This document shows, one piece after another, positions 26,648 through 35,241 of a DNA stretch of 64,000 bases. Both the position numbers and the translations under genes were made by a program. Every line of letters begins with the position of its first letter. Position 1 is the first letter of the stretch. The notes beneath the pieces were generated by a model. It was not told the origin of the DNA, did not search any database, and saw only the letters and a program-made list of their open reading frames with translations. The stretch covers positions 1,282,001 to 1,346,000 of the forward strand of contig NZ_CP117835.1 in assembly GCF_029094545.1 (NCBI RefSeq). The letters are read 5' to 3'. This DNA comes from Alkalihalophilus pseudofirmus (GTDB lineage: Bacteria; Bacillota; Bacilli; Bacillales; Bacillaceae_D).

Positions 26648-28177
26648 TTAAGAGGCTACTTGTTGTTTTGTTTTCGTTAAAGCAGGCTCTGTGACTTCTT
26701 GTGCCGATGCTTGTTTATACGCACAATATACAAAGAAAACGGCAACTAGTACATATCCTATAGCATAATCTGGGGCAGCATTAACAGCAAGAGCCGGTGC
26801 ATGCATAAATCCGACAAAAGATAAGAAGGCAGCAATCAGAGAGAAAATGGTTGCTTGTTTAAAATTCCGATCAATAATAGCAACCGTCATAGCCCCAAGT
26901 AAAATAGCTGTAAACATAGCTCCTTGTCCGAGTGGAACGATCCCCTCAGAAATCCCAGCAACGACTTCACCTGCTCCGTTATTAAATCGTGTCATAACAT
27001 AGTTAGCGAAATACGGCAGCATTGCGATCGCCACAGCAGGATAGTATTTCTTATCATTAGATTGAAAGGCTGTTGTGACCATTGATAAGCCGACAAATAC
27101 AAGAATTGGTGCGATCGCAGCTAATGGAATGATCGCGGCTAATGCAGCAATCACACCTGTTACAGCTGCTGCACCAAAAACAACGGCATTTAATATACTG
27201 TATCCTCGTCCGGCTCCCATTTGTTTTGAGCCGACTGTGGCAATATAAACAGTTGTAGGAAACAATCCTCCAAAAATGGCACCAAGCATCGTCCCTGTGC
27301 CGTCCACAGCTTGGCATTCACGAACATCATAGGAATCACCTGCAGCTGCCATCGCATCGACGTTATTCATCGTTTCAATCGCATTATAAAGTGTGATGGG
27401 CAATAATACGGCAAGTAATCCAATAAGTGCTCCAAATAAATAAGTCATTCCTTCAAATGCAGCTAGTGAAGGGACGATTGGGTAAAATCCCATGTTTGAG
27501 ATACCTTCAGCAATACTTCCAGGAGATTGATACCCTAAGGCAAAAGCTAGAGCAGTACCTATGATTACGGCGAATAATGATGCAGGGATATTGAATGGCA
27601 TTGCGACTTTACCAACTACACCAACTAAAATAATAGCTAAAGCAACAAGACCTACAACCGGAATGGAGAACGTATTAAATAACATTTCACCAGCAATAAA
27701 TGTGATTGCCACACCCGCAAGAGCTCCTAACATGGCTGCGCGCGGCAGGTGGTCACGGACCCAGTTTCCAGATAAGCTGACTACAGCTTCAATCAAACCA
27801 CTTAAAAAGGCTGCGGCAACAGCAATTTTCCAAGCAAGTTCAGGGTCACCTGTAAGAGCGTTAGCAGGCGCAAGAACCCCAAATAAAAAGACAAACATAA
27901 CAGGAGTGCTGATCCCATAAGACAGGGCGGTTACATCAGTTCGGTTTTCTTTAACGGCCAAGCGCTTTGCCATGTACGCATAATATAAATTTCCGGCCAT
28001 AACAGCAACAGCAGCACCAGGAATAACTTTTCCAAACACAATACTAGCAGGGAATCCCATACCAAGCATAGTGACCGCTATAATCACAAAGTTTGCTAAG
28101 TTATTTTGGAATAAGGCAAAAAATGCATCTGTATCCTCTCTTTTATAAAGGGGATAATGAATAGGTTTAGTCGTCAT
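26648..28177 (-). CDS. Putative purine permease (xanthine/uracil permease superfamily)
   Basis: A 509-residue integral membrane protein with about 12-14 helices. Family-like segments are NNLANFVIIAVTMLGMG near the N-terminus and LYNAIETMNNVDAMAAAGD in the middle, where NCS2-type transporters carry substrate-binding acidic residues. It is 12 bases downstream of xpt under the same guanine-riboswitch leader, the position held by the xanthine permease pbuX in B. subtilis. The sequence is not a close PbuX match as I recall it, so xanthine/guanine uptake is inferred mainly from the operon. GGAGG precedes ATG 28177. Confidence 0.75.
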   Translation of the reverse strand: MTTKPIHYPLYKREDTDAFFALFQNNLANFVIIAVTMLGMGFPASIVFGKVIPGAAVAVMAGNLYYAYMAKRLAVKENRTDVTALSYGISTPVMFVFLFGVLAPANALTGDPELAWKIAVAAAFLSGLIEAVVSLSGNWVRDHLPRAAMLGALAGVAITFIAGEMLFNTFSIPVVGLVALAIILVGVVGKVAMPFNIPASLFAVIIGTALAFALGYQSPGSIAEGISNMGFYPIVPSLAAFEGMTYLFGALIGLLAVLLPITLYNAIETMNNVDAMAAAGDSYDVRECQAVDGTGTMLGAIFGGLFPTTVYIATVGSKQMGAGRGYSILNAVVFGAAAVTGVIAALAAIIPLAAIAPILVFVGLSMVTTAFQSNDKKYYPAVAIAMLPYFANYVMTRFNNGAGEVVAGISEGIVPLGQGAMFTAILLGAMTVAIIDRNFKQATIFSLIAAFLSFVGFMHAPALAVNAAPDYAIGYVLVAVFFVYCAYKQASAQEVTEPALTKTKQQVAS

Positions 28178-28189
28178 GATGCAGCCTCC

Positions 28190-28795
<606 letters not shown>

Positions 28796-28804
28796 TTAAT
28801 AATG

Positions 28805-28866
28805 AAAAAACCCGAATATCAAGGCACCTGTAGACTACAAGTGATACCTTGACATTCGGGTTTTTT
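28805..28866 (-). terminator. Attenuator terminator of the xpt leader
   Basis: On the minus strand AAAAAACCCGAATGTCAAGG pairs with CCTTGATATTCGGGTTTTTT. It lies between the purine aptamer and the xpt start codon, so guanine binding would favour termination. Confidence 0.88.
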
Positions 28867-28963
28867 GTCAAAAGAAACGTTAGGCAATGTATATTGCTAA
28901 ATAAGAAGTAATATACATAAAACACCTGTTCAATTGAACTATTATTTGATCCGATTGTCATCA

Positions 28964-29037
28964 TCACTCATAGTCAAGCCATTTACGGCAGCTTGGTAGA
29001 AACTTGTGAGCCATATCCTCACGATTATACGAGTTTG
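28964..29037 (-). ncRNA. Guanine-type purine riboswitch
   Basis: The minus strand shows the conserved purine aptamer: P1 ACTC...GAGT, TATAATC, GGATATGG, GTTTCTACC, CCGTAAAT and GACTATG. The C in GACTATG is the specificity base for guanine/hypoxanthine (adenine switches have T). It precedes xpt-permease, as in B. subtilis xpt-pbuX. The 536-bp stretch around it otherwise holds the attenuator, an AT-rich hairpin (29103-29149), a palindrome (29186-29203) and the promoter of the next plus-strand gene. Confidence 0.95.
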
Positions 29038-29185
29038 TTTTATATTGTTTGTGTATAGGGGTTAGTATAGAGTATCATGTCTATTTTTTAAAGAGTTTTT
29101 TGAAAAAAACGAATAAAAAACTTAAATTTTGAAAATTCATTCGTTTTTTAGGGTGCTCAAAATCTTTTAATTAATGGTCCTTAAT

Positions 29186-29203
29186 AATAATGAATTCATT
29201 ATT
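29186..29203. promoter_or_regulatory. Perfect 18-bp palindrome
   Basis: AATAATGAATTCATTATT is fully self-complementary and lies about 65 bp upstream of the -10 of the ABC lipoprotein gene. It could be an operator; no cognate regulator is adjacent. Confidence 0.35.
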
Positions 29204-29249
29204 CAAAACCTTCATCACAATCTGAATTAGACTATTCCTATCTTTTTAC

Positions 29250-29277
29250 TTGTATTTATAGAAAAACACGCTATAAT
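29250..29277 (+). promoter_or_regulatory. Candidate promoter of the ABC lipoprotein gene
   Basis: TTGTAT (29250-29255) and TATAAT (29272-29277) are 16 bases apart, about 43 bp before the start codon. Confidence 0.5.
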
Positions 29278-29319
29278 CAGTAAATATCACAAAAATTTAA
29301 TAGAGAGAAGGTACGTAAA

Positions 29320-30906
29320 GTGGGGAAAATAAAGCTATTCACTTTATTTATGTTGGTAATGTTAATTAGTGCAATGATGGCTGCGTGCTCAAGTGATGCA
29401 AACGTGGGTGAAGAAGCAGCTGATCAGGCAGAAATAAGCGGGGGAGATTTAGTGATTGATGTTCAAGCAGACCCTCAAACGCTAGATCCGCACTTAGGAA
29501 ATGATCACCAAACGCTTAATGTTGGTCGTACTATTTATGATACATTAGTCTACACAGATCAAGAACTAACGATGCATATGGGATTAGCTGAATCATTCGA
29601 ACCAATTGATGATACAACGTGGGAAGTAAAAGTACGAGAAGATGTAACGTTTCATGATGGTTCGAAATTAAATGGGGCAGTTATTAAAGCAAATATTGAG
29701 CGATTGCTCGACCCTGCTATTGCGTCTCCAGTTGCCTTTTTATTTGATATGATTACAAATGTTGAAGTAATTGATGAATATACAGTACACATTGAAACCG
29801 AGTTTCCATTTGCACCGCTTCCAGCTCATTTTGCACACCCTGGCGGTCATATAATTAGTGCTGAAGCCATTAGGGCGGATTATGCGGCTATGGATGAGGG
29901 AGAAGAACCTGGAAGTGTTATTAACTCTAATCCGGTTGGGTCTGGATATTTTAAGTTTGAAGATCGTGTTCACGGACAGTCGGTAAGAGTCGTTAAGAAT
30001 GAAGAGTACTGGGGAGAAGCTGCAAAGGTCGACTCTATTACATTTAAAGTAGTACCTGAGGATTTAACTCGTGTTGCAGAGCTTGAAACAAATACAGCAC
30101 AGATTATCGGCCACTTAAACCCAAGTGATGTTACTCGTATAGAGCAAACGGAAGGGGTTAAAGTCGCAAAAGAAGATAGTGTAAGCTTAGCCTATTTAGG
30201 ATTTAACAACACAAAAGAACCGTTTGATAATGAGCTTGTTAGACAAGCGATTTCAATGGCTATCGATAAAGAACAAATCATAGACGGCATAATGGACGGA
30301 GCTGCACTCCCTGCCAAAGGACCTCTGGCTCCACCGGTTTTTGGCTACAGTGATGAAGTAGAAGGCCTTCCTTATAATGTGGATCAAGCAAAAGAATTAT
30401 TAGCCGAAGCCGGTTATGAAGGTGGATTTGATACAACCATTTGGACCGATGATGCAAGAATTCGTATTGACGTAGCTGAATACCTGCAAAGTCAATTAGC
30501 TGAGATCGGGATCCGAGCTGATATTCGTGCGATGGAATATGGTGCGTTTTTAGACAATATCACGAATGCAGAGCATGATATGATGATTGGTGCTTGGGGA
30601 ACGGTGACAGCTGATGCTGATTACGGACTTTATCCGATGTTTCATTCATCTAACTTCGGCATGACTGGAAACCGTACGTTCTATGCTAATGATGAAGTAG
30701 ATGAGCTGCTTGTATTAGGCCGCCAAGAAACTGATGAGGGCGAGCGATTAAACATTTACAAACGTGCACAGGAAATTATTATCGAAGAAGCTCCTCTAGT
30801 GCCTCTTTATCATACAGAGCATCTAGCTGGTCTTCGTGATGAGGTAGAAGGTTTTTGGATTCATCCAAGCAGCTTATATTACCTCCGTGATGTGACGATT
30901 CAATAG
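29320..30906 (+). CDS. ABC transporter substrate-binding lipoprotein, peptide/nickel family 5
   Basis: A 528-residue extracellular solute-binding protein. A signal peptide ends in a lipobox (MMAAC), so Cys23 should be lipidated and the protein anchored outside the membrane. The mature part has the family 5 layout: DPQTLDPHLGND near the start, FHDGSKLNGAVIKANIERL, and PLVPLYHTEHLAGL near the end. Members carry oligopeptides, nickel or glutathione-like ligands to OppBC/DppBC permeases. GTG 29320 follows AGAGAAGG. No permease or ATPase gene is adjacent, so it either serves a transporter encoded elsewhere or is an orphan. Ligand unknown. Confidence 0.88.
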   Translation: MGKIKLFTLFMLVMLISAMMAACSSDANVGEEAADQAEISGGDLVIDVQADPQTLDPHLGNDHQTLNVGRTIYDTLVYTDQELTMHMGLAESFEPIDDTTWEVKVREDVTFHDGSKLNGAVIKANIERLLDPAIASPVAFLFDMITNVEVIDEYTVHIETEFPFAPLPAHFAHPGGHIISAEAIRADYAAMDEGEEPGSVINSNPVGSGYFKFEDRVHGQSVRVVKNEEYWGEAAKVDSITFKVVPEDLTRVAELETNTAQIIGHLNPSDVTRIEQTEGVKVAKEDSVSLAYLGFNNTKEPFDNELVRQAISMAIDKEQIIDGIMDGAALPAKGPLAPPVFGYSDEVEGLPYNVDQAKELLAEAGYEGGFDTTIWTDDARIRIDVAEYLQSQLAEIGIRADIRAMEYGAFLDNITNAEHDMMIGAWGTVTADADYGLYPMFHSSNFGMTGNRTFYANDEVDELLVLGRQETDEGERLNIYKRAQEIIIEEAPLVPLYHTEHLAGLRDEVEGFWIHPSSLYYLRDVTIQ

Positions 30907-30956
30907 TATAAAACCATGGTATAAAACCATAGTATAAAACCATAGCATAACTCCAT
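30905..30956. repeat. Four tandem 13-bp repeats at the lipoprotein stop codon
   Basis: Copies are AGTATAAAACCAT, GGTATAAAACCAT, AGTATAAAACCAT and a degenerate AGCATAACTCCAT. The first overlaps the last base pair of the stop codon. Their role is unknown. Confidence 0.8.
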
Positions 30957-30980
30957 AATTTAACGACTATGTAAATCCAC

Positions 30981-31010
30981 TAACCCCCCAGTTTATAAAC
31001 TGGGGGGTTA
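30981..31010. terminator. Perfect 30-bp palindrome, probable bidirectional terminator
   Basis: Arms TAACCCCCCAGTTTA and TAAACTGGGGGGTTA form a very stable stem between the convergent lipoprotein and yjcZ-like genes. There is no long T-run, so termination efficiency is uncertain. Confidence 0.6.
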
Positions 31011-31048
31011 TATGCGTTCACAATAAGGAGGGGGTTCTTAAAGTTTAA

Positions 31049-31135
31049 TTAGCATACGTAAGCGGAACCGACAATGACTAATAAGATGAATAATACGACA
31101 ATTAACGTAAACCCACCTTGATAAGAGTAACCCAT
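31049..31135 (-). CDS. YjcZ family sporulation-type small protein
   Basis: A 28-residue hydrophobic peptide that begins MGYSYQGGF and then forms a single membrane helix (TLIVVLFILLVIVG). It matches the YjcZ family of short proteins linked to spores in Bacillus: a Gly/Tyr-rich start followed by a hydrophobic run. AAAGGAG stands nine bases before ATG 31135. A sigma-factor signature upstream was not clear to me. The molecular role of the family is unknown. Confidence 0.82.
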   Translation of the reverse strand: MGYSYQGGFTLIVVLFILLVIVGSAYVC

Positions 31136-31311
31136 AGCTGTCAACTCCTTTCTGCTCTGTTCCATACATACTATGTCAATTAGCTGATATTGGTTGGGCT
31201 AATCATCATTTTTTAGGTGAAAATCATAAATCCAGGCATGAGATGTTTTCTTGTTTGAGAAATGGTAAACAAGGGAATAGTACAAACAACGCTTCCCCTA
31301 AGCGAGATCAT

Positions 31312-31340
31312 TTGACAAGGTCTATTGTTCATATTAAAAT
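31312..31340 (+). promoter_or_regulatory. Sigma-A promoter of the PTS EIIA gene
   Basis: TTGACA (31312-31317) and TAAAAT (31335-31340) are 17 bases apart. Transcription would start about 17 bases before the RNA antiterminator. Confidence 0.7.
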
Positions 31341-31363
31341 GTGTTAGCGAAATGAATATGGCA

Positions 31364-31397
31364 GGATTGTAACTGATTAGATCAGGCAAGACCTTGA
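31364..31397 (+). promoter_or_regulatory. RAT-type ribonucleic antiterminator
   Basis: The segment contains GGATTGTAACTGATT then AGATCAGGCAAGACC, closely resembling the RNA target of BglG/GlcT-type antiterminators, especially the ACTGATT...GATCAGGCA core I recall from the GlcT target of ptsG. Its 3' part overlaps the 5' arm of a terminator, so protein binding would prevent termination. A GlcT-type gene lies 0.8 kb downstream. Confidence 0.75.
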
Positions 31398-31449
31398 GAA
31401 ACGAATGGGGAGCACTAAGCTATCTTTATGCGTTTTTTTAGGTCTTTTT
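31388..31449 (+). terminator. Leader terminator controlled by the RAT element
   Basis: AAGACCT (31388-31394) pairs with AGGTCTT (31440-31446), with further AAACG / CGTTT pairing inside and a T-run after. It is mutually exclusive with the RAT fold. Confidence 0.72.
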
Positions 31450-31524
31450 CTATTTCCTGAAAAAAAGCATCATTTCCAGTCATGTAATTAGTAATTATGA
31501 AATTAATTGAGAGGTGTATTTAAC

Positions 31525-32043
31525 ATGTTAAAAAAATTATTCGGACTAGATAAGAAGGAAGCAGCACCAGTTCAACCAACTCAAGAAATTGTTCACTCTC
31601 CAATGACGGGGAAATATGTTGCTATTGAAAATGTTCCAGACCCAACTTTTGCAGAGAAAATGATGGGTGACGGTGTTGCCGTGGAACCTGCTAATGGAAC
31701 AGTTGTTGCTCCTGTATCAGGAGAAATCATGCAGGTTTTCCCGACAAAACATGCGATTGGAATCAAAACGCCAGGCGGAGCAGAGATCTTACTTCACATT
31801 GGTCTTGAAACGGTCAATATGAAAGGTGAAGGTTTCACAGCTCATGTTAAAGAAGGAGATAAAGTGAAAGTAGGAGATCCTTTAGTTGACTTTGACCTTG
31901 CACTTGTAAAAGAAAAAGCGGCAAGCATCATTACGCCAATTGTTGTTACAAATCAAGACGACCTAGATAGCGTCATCAAAGAAACAGCAACCGATGTGGT
32001 TGCAGGTGAAACTCCTCTTCTTACATTAAAGATGAAGGGCTAA
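31525..32043 (+). CDS. PTS glucose-type EIIA protein, stand-alone
   Basis: A 172-residue soluble phosphocarrier that takes phosphate from HPr and passes it to a sugar EIIB. The EIIA-Glc fold is clear: SPMTGKYVAIENVPDPTFA, then KHAIGIKTPGG and EILLHIGLETV, which hold the paired active-site His residues. It has no EIIB or EIIC domain, like B. subtilis YpqE. GAGAGGTG precedes ATG 31525; the in-frame codon at 31507 has no site. Its leader holds a RAT antiterminator and terminator, so expression should depend on the adjacent PRD regulator and PTS sugar status. A terminator separates it from that regulator gene. Confidence 0.9.
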   Translation: MLKKLFGLDKKEAAPVQPTQEIVHSPMTGKYVAIENVPDPTFAEKMMGDGVAVEPANGTVVAPVSGEIMQVFPTKHAIGIKTPGGAEILLHIGLETVNMKGEGFTAHVKEGDKVKVGDPLVDFDLALVKEKAASIITPIVVTNQDDLDSVIKETATDVVAGETPLLTLKMKG

Positions 32044-32066
32044 TCTTAAATTAATAGTTGAATAAG

Positions 32067-32100
32067 AAAAGTGAAGCCGTCAAACAGCTTCACTTTTTTT
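32067..32100 (+). terminator. Terminator after the EIIA gene
   Basis: Stem of GTGAAGC with GCTTCAC extended by AAAA/TTTT, followed by a T-run. Confidence 0.85.
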
Positions 32101-32229
32101 ACATCTGCTCCCCTCATTTACCTGCAATGCCAAAGCATTCACTTTCGCTTTTCGTTTCATTTCGTTACAATGGTAGGGTGTTATTCGGATGATATATTGT
32201 TGATGGCGGATTAATTAGGGAGCATGATG

Positions 32230-33069
32230 ATGAAGATTAATAAAGTGTTAAATAATAATGTAGTGGTCGTAAAAGAGGGGCAAGAAGAAATTATTGTTAT
32301 GGGCTCTGGATTAGCTTTTGGTAAGCGGAAGAATGATTTAATTAACCCTGAGAAAATTGAGAAAGTGTTTGTCATGAAAGATAAGAATGAATATGAAAAA
32401 TTTACTCAAATGCTCAATATGCTGCCTGAAGCACATATTTCTTTAGCTGAGCAAATCATTTCGTATGCCGAGAAGAAGTTAAAAGCCAGTCTAAATGAGC
32501 ATGTTCATGTGGCTTTAGCCGATCATCTTTCGTTTGCCATTGAACGTATAAAACAGGGATTCAGCCTACATAATAAATTATTACACGAAATTAAAGCACT
32601 GTACCCTGCTGAATTTGATATTGGTAAATGGGCTGTCGACTTGGTTTTCGAAAAAACGGGTGTTCGATTACCGGAAGATGAAGCAGGACATTTAGCTCTT
32701 CACATTCATACAGCCAAGATGAATGCCTCTACCATGAATGAAGTGATGAATACAACCGTTATCCTTCATGAGCTCATTTCATTAATTGAAAATACACTGC
32801 AAGTCAAAGTTGAAGAAGACTCGATATCATATCAACGATTAATGACTCACTTAAATTTCGCTTTGAAACGAGTAGTAGAAAATGAACCGTTTCAAGATGT
32901 AGACCCAGACATGCATGCGCTTGTAAAGGAGAAATACAACAGATCCTATCAAACGGCCTTGCTGCTGAGAGATCATGTAAAGGATCGTTTGGAACAGGAC
33001 CTTCCCTCATCAGAACTTGTTTATTTAACATTACACATTCAACGAATTGATAAAAAAGAACGAAGTTAA
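32230..33069 (+). CDS. glcT: GlcT/LicT-type PRD transcription antiterminator
   Basis: A 279-residue BglG-family RNA-binding regulator. The N-terminal co-antiterminator domain (MKINKVLNNNVVVV, GSGLAFGKRKND; residues 1-58) binds RAT RNA. PRD1 follows, with His in LNEHVHVALADH and GHLALHIHTAKM, then PRD2 with His in RLMTHLNFAL and YLTLHIQRI. The PTS phosphorylates these His residues to control activity. Three ATGs lie in a row; 32230 has the best spacing from AGGGAG. It sits between a RAT-controlled EIIA gene and a fructokinase, so its likely targets include the RAT at 31.36 kb. The cognate sugar permease is not in the window. Confidence 0.88.
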   Translation: MKINKVLNNNVVVVKEGQEEIIVMGSGLAFGKRKNDLINPEKIEKVFVMKDKNEYEKFTQMLNMLPEAHISLAEQIISYAEKKLKASLNEHVHVALADHLSFAIERIKQGFSLHNKLLHEIKALYPAEFDIGKWAVDLVFEKTGVRLPEDEAGHLALHIHTAKMNASTMNEVMNTTVILHELISLIENTLQVKVEEDSISYQRLMTHLNFALKRVVENEPFQDVDPDMHALVKEKYNRSYQTALLLRDHVKDRLEQDLPSSELVYLTLHIQRIDKKERS

Positions 33070-33094
33070 AGAAAAAAATAAGGTGTGATTGAAT

Positions 33095-34039
33095 ATGAAA
33101 GGGATTATATCCTTAGGTGAAGCATTAATTGATTTTATTCCATTAGACAAAGAGAATATCACTTATCAAAAAAGTCCTGGCGGTGCTCCGGCAAATGTGG
33201 CTGTTGCAGCAGCTAAATTAGGTGCGAAATCCACCTTTGTTGGTAAAGTTGGGCAAGATGTATTGGGAGAGTTCCTTAAAGAAACGTTGCAAAGCCACGG
33301 GGTAGATGTTACTTCTATGATCTTAACTGAGGAAGCAAGAACTGGAGTCGTTTTTGTAACGTTAGATGAATCGGGTGAGCGTAATTTCAGCTTTTATATT
33401 GATCCTAGTGCAGATCGTTTTCTTTCAATAGATAACTTAGATTCCGAGTTATTTACAGGACATAATGTTCTTCATTATGGGTCCATTTCAATGATTTCCG
33501 AGCCGAGCAGAAGTGCTACTCTACAAGCAGTAAAAATGGCTAAGGAGCAAAATATGATTGTGTCATATGACCCTAACTTAAGATTAGGGTTATGGCCGTC
33601 AGAAAAGGACGCGAGAGAAACGATTAGTTCAATGTTAAAAGAAGCAAGCATTGTGAAAATCTCAGACGAGGAACTTACATTTTTGACTGGTGAAACAGAA
33701 CTTGAAGCAGGTATAAAAAAGCTTTCAAAGTACAACATTCCAGTGTTGCTTGTTACTTATGGCAGCAAGGGGAGTTATGTACATGTTGATAATGAAACGA
33801 TTCATGTGCCGGCAATGAAAGTTGAAACAGTTGACACTACAGGAGCAGGGGATGCTTTTGTTTCAGGAATCTTATATCAACTGAGCGAAAGAAATACTGC
33901 TCTAGGAGAGATTGCTCTTGATCAGTGGAAGGAAATTGTTGAGTTTGCTTCGGTATCAGGGGCGCTTGCGGCTTCTACAAGAGGGGCAATGACTGCCCTT
34001 CCTACGCTTGATGAAGTGAAAGCTACATTACAAAAGTAG
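33095..34039 (+). CDS. PfkB family sugar kinase, probable fructokinase
   Basis: A 314-residue ribokinase-family enzyme that phosphorylates a sugar with ATP. Motifs: GEALIDFIP at the start, KSPGGAPANVAVAAAKLG with GG substrate contacts, and the anion-hole/catalytic DTTGAGDAFVSG. The opening GEALIDF is typical of bacterial fructokinases (ScrK type). ATG 33095 has AAGGTG nine bases upstream; TTG 33089 is in frame but less suited. It follows the antiterminator gene by 25 bases, probably as an operon, so it may act on the PTS-linked sugar. A terminator follows. Confidence 0.87.
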   Translation: MKGIISLGEALIDFIPLDKENITYQKSPGGAPANVAVAAAKLGAKSTFVGKVGQDVLGEFLKETLQSHGVDVTSMILTEEARTGVVFVTLDESGERNFSFYIDPSADRFLSIDNLDSELFTGHNVLHYGSISMISEPSRSATLQAVKMAKEQNMIVSYDPNLRLGLWPSEKDARETISSMLKEASIVKISDEELTFLTGETELEAGIKKLSKYNIPVLLVTYGSKGSYVHVDNETIHVPAMKVETVDTTGAGDAFVSGILYQLSERNTALGEIALDQWKEIVEFASVSGALAASTRGAMTALPTLDEVKATLQK

Positions 34040-34126
34040 AGTGTGTGTCAGGTAATCTTAATGTATTTTTATGGAAAATAAGCCGATCGTAGCGTTGGCT
34101 GATCTAATTTTATAAGACAAAAGAAG

Positions 34127-34155
34127 GAGCTGTTCAACCTAGAACAGCTCTTTTT
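34127..34155 (+). terminator. Terminator after the fructokinase
   Basis: Perfect stem GAGCTGTTC / GAACAGCTC with a T5 tail. Confidence 0.88.
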
Positions 34156-34228
34156 ATACGAAATGTACTCTAGAAACATATAATTTAATGGAATTGTTAG
34201 AAAATCGAACAAATTAGTGAACTTACTC

Positions 34229-34256
34229 TTGTTTTCTATTTCTATTTTTGTATAAT
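34229..34256 (+). promoter_or_regulatory. Candidate promoter of the CC-motif / CstA operon
   Basis: TTGTTT (34229-34234) and TATAAT (34251-34256), 16 bases apart. Apart from this and the terminator, the 327-bp gap upstream of the operon shows nothing recognisable. Confidence 0.5.
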
Positions 34257-34366
34257 GATAAATAGTTGGTAGAAAAGTTCGAAAATTGTTAATACTATTA
34301 AGGATTAAATAATAACATTCATTAGATGAGTGTTTTAGAAGGTACACTGATAATGGGGGGATCAAC

Positions 34367-34672
34367 ATGAAAGATTCGAACATTCCTATCACCATTTCAA
34401 AACGTGCCTATGACTTTATAAAAAAGCGCGGAGGTACAGTAAGCATTTCATTATTTCACGGAAATTCTTCCTGCTGTACAGGGGGGATTACTGAACTTAT
34501 TTTATCTTATAAGGCACCTTTTGATAGAAATAAGTTTCAGAAAATTCAGCATAATGAAATTGAGTTGTTAATTGAACCGAACCTTCCTCTAAAAGATACA
34601 GGTTTAAAAATTGATCTATCTACATTCGGCTGGATCAAACAACTACAAGCAACAGGACTCGAGAGATTTTAA
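34367..34672 (+). CDS. Small CC-motif protein of the CC/Se (seleno)protein type
   Basis: A 101-residue soluble protein with a vicinal cysteine pair in HGNSSCCTGG (about residues 32-41). The start (ITISKRAYDFIKKRGG) and the end (IDLSTFGWIKQL) are regular secondary structure. It resembles what is annotated as the CC/Se motif family, where the second Cys can be selenocysteine in other species; that match is from memory. Here both positions are Cys codons. It precedes an unknown gene and cstA in a probable operon. A redox or metal-binding role of the CC pair is inference. Confidence 0.62.
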   Translation: MKDSNIPITISKRAYDFIKKRGGTVSISLFHGNSSCCTGGITELILSYKAPFDRNKFQKIQHNEIELLIEPNLPLKDTGLKIDLSTFGWIKQLQATGLERF

Positions 34673-34692
34673 AGGGGAGTAAGGTGAAGGGA

Positions 34693-35241
34693 ATGAACAA
34701 GACTAAAGTCAGCACAAAGGAAATGAAAGAATTTATTAATGATATGGCTAATCAATATACGATGCAATTTAATGTGTACCGGGAGGAAAGAATAGGAAAT
34801 ACAGTGCTTGATTTTTATGCTGAATTTAAAAGGCGTGATGAGAAATATCTAATGAGTAAGTCAATTAAGGTATGGAGTGTTGAAAATCAGCAATATGCAT
34901 TTGTCAGACATCAAGAACAAGCCATCACTCCAACAGATATAAAGAAGTTCGCCAAAGATATTGATGCTAGAATCAAAGAATTTGTACCATCTAAACGTGA
35001 ACATATGTCGACATTTTTTATTGGATTTATTGTAACCAATCAACCAATAGATAAAGCTGTTTTGAAGGAGGTGAGGAAGGCACGGAAGCTGCAGTTTTTA
35101 AAGTTTGGTTTACATGGCTGGGCAGATCGCTACATTGCGATTGTTGACCTTACAGAGAGAATAGTACTCGTAAACAACAAAGGGAGAGAATTTGTAAAGG
35201 GATTTCAGGATGCCTTATTGAAGGGGGAAGCTAGGGTATGA
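34693..35241 (+). CDS. Hypothetical protein upstream of cstA
   Basis: I do not recognise this 182-residue soluble protein. It is rich in charged residues, with no signal peptide or membrane segment. Segments FNVYREERIGNTVLDFYAEF and KFGLHGWADRYIAIVDLT suggest an alpha/beta fold. ATG 34693 has AAGGTG six bases upstream; GTG 34684 is also possible. Its last four bases overlap the start of cstA (ATGA), so the two are translationally coupled. It lies 20 bases after the CC-motif gene. A regulatory or accessory role for CstA is guessed from coupling only. Confidence 0.7.
   Translation: MNKTKVSTKEMKEFINDMANQYTMQFNVYREERIGNTVLDFYAEFKRRDEKYLMSKSIKVWSVENQQYAFVRHQEQAITPTDIKKFAKDIDARIKEFVPSKREHMSTFFIGFIVTNQPIDKAVLKEVRKARKLQFLKFGLHGWADRYIAIVDLTERIVLVNNKGREFVKGFQDALLKGEARV

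Noticed and set aside
29103-29149. AT-rich hairpin with AAAAAACGAAT / ATTCGTTTTTT arms
   Set aside because: It resembles a terminator but no gene ends nearby; in AT-rich intergenic DNA this may be chance, so no feature is claimed.
34069-34395. Minus-strand open frame of about 108 codons
   Set aside because: It runs across the terminator and promoter of the plus-strand operon, has no recognisable domain and no good ribosome site.
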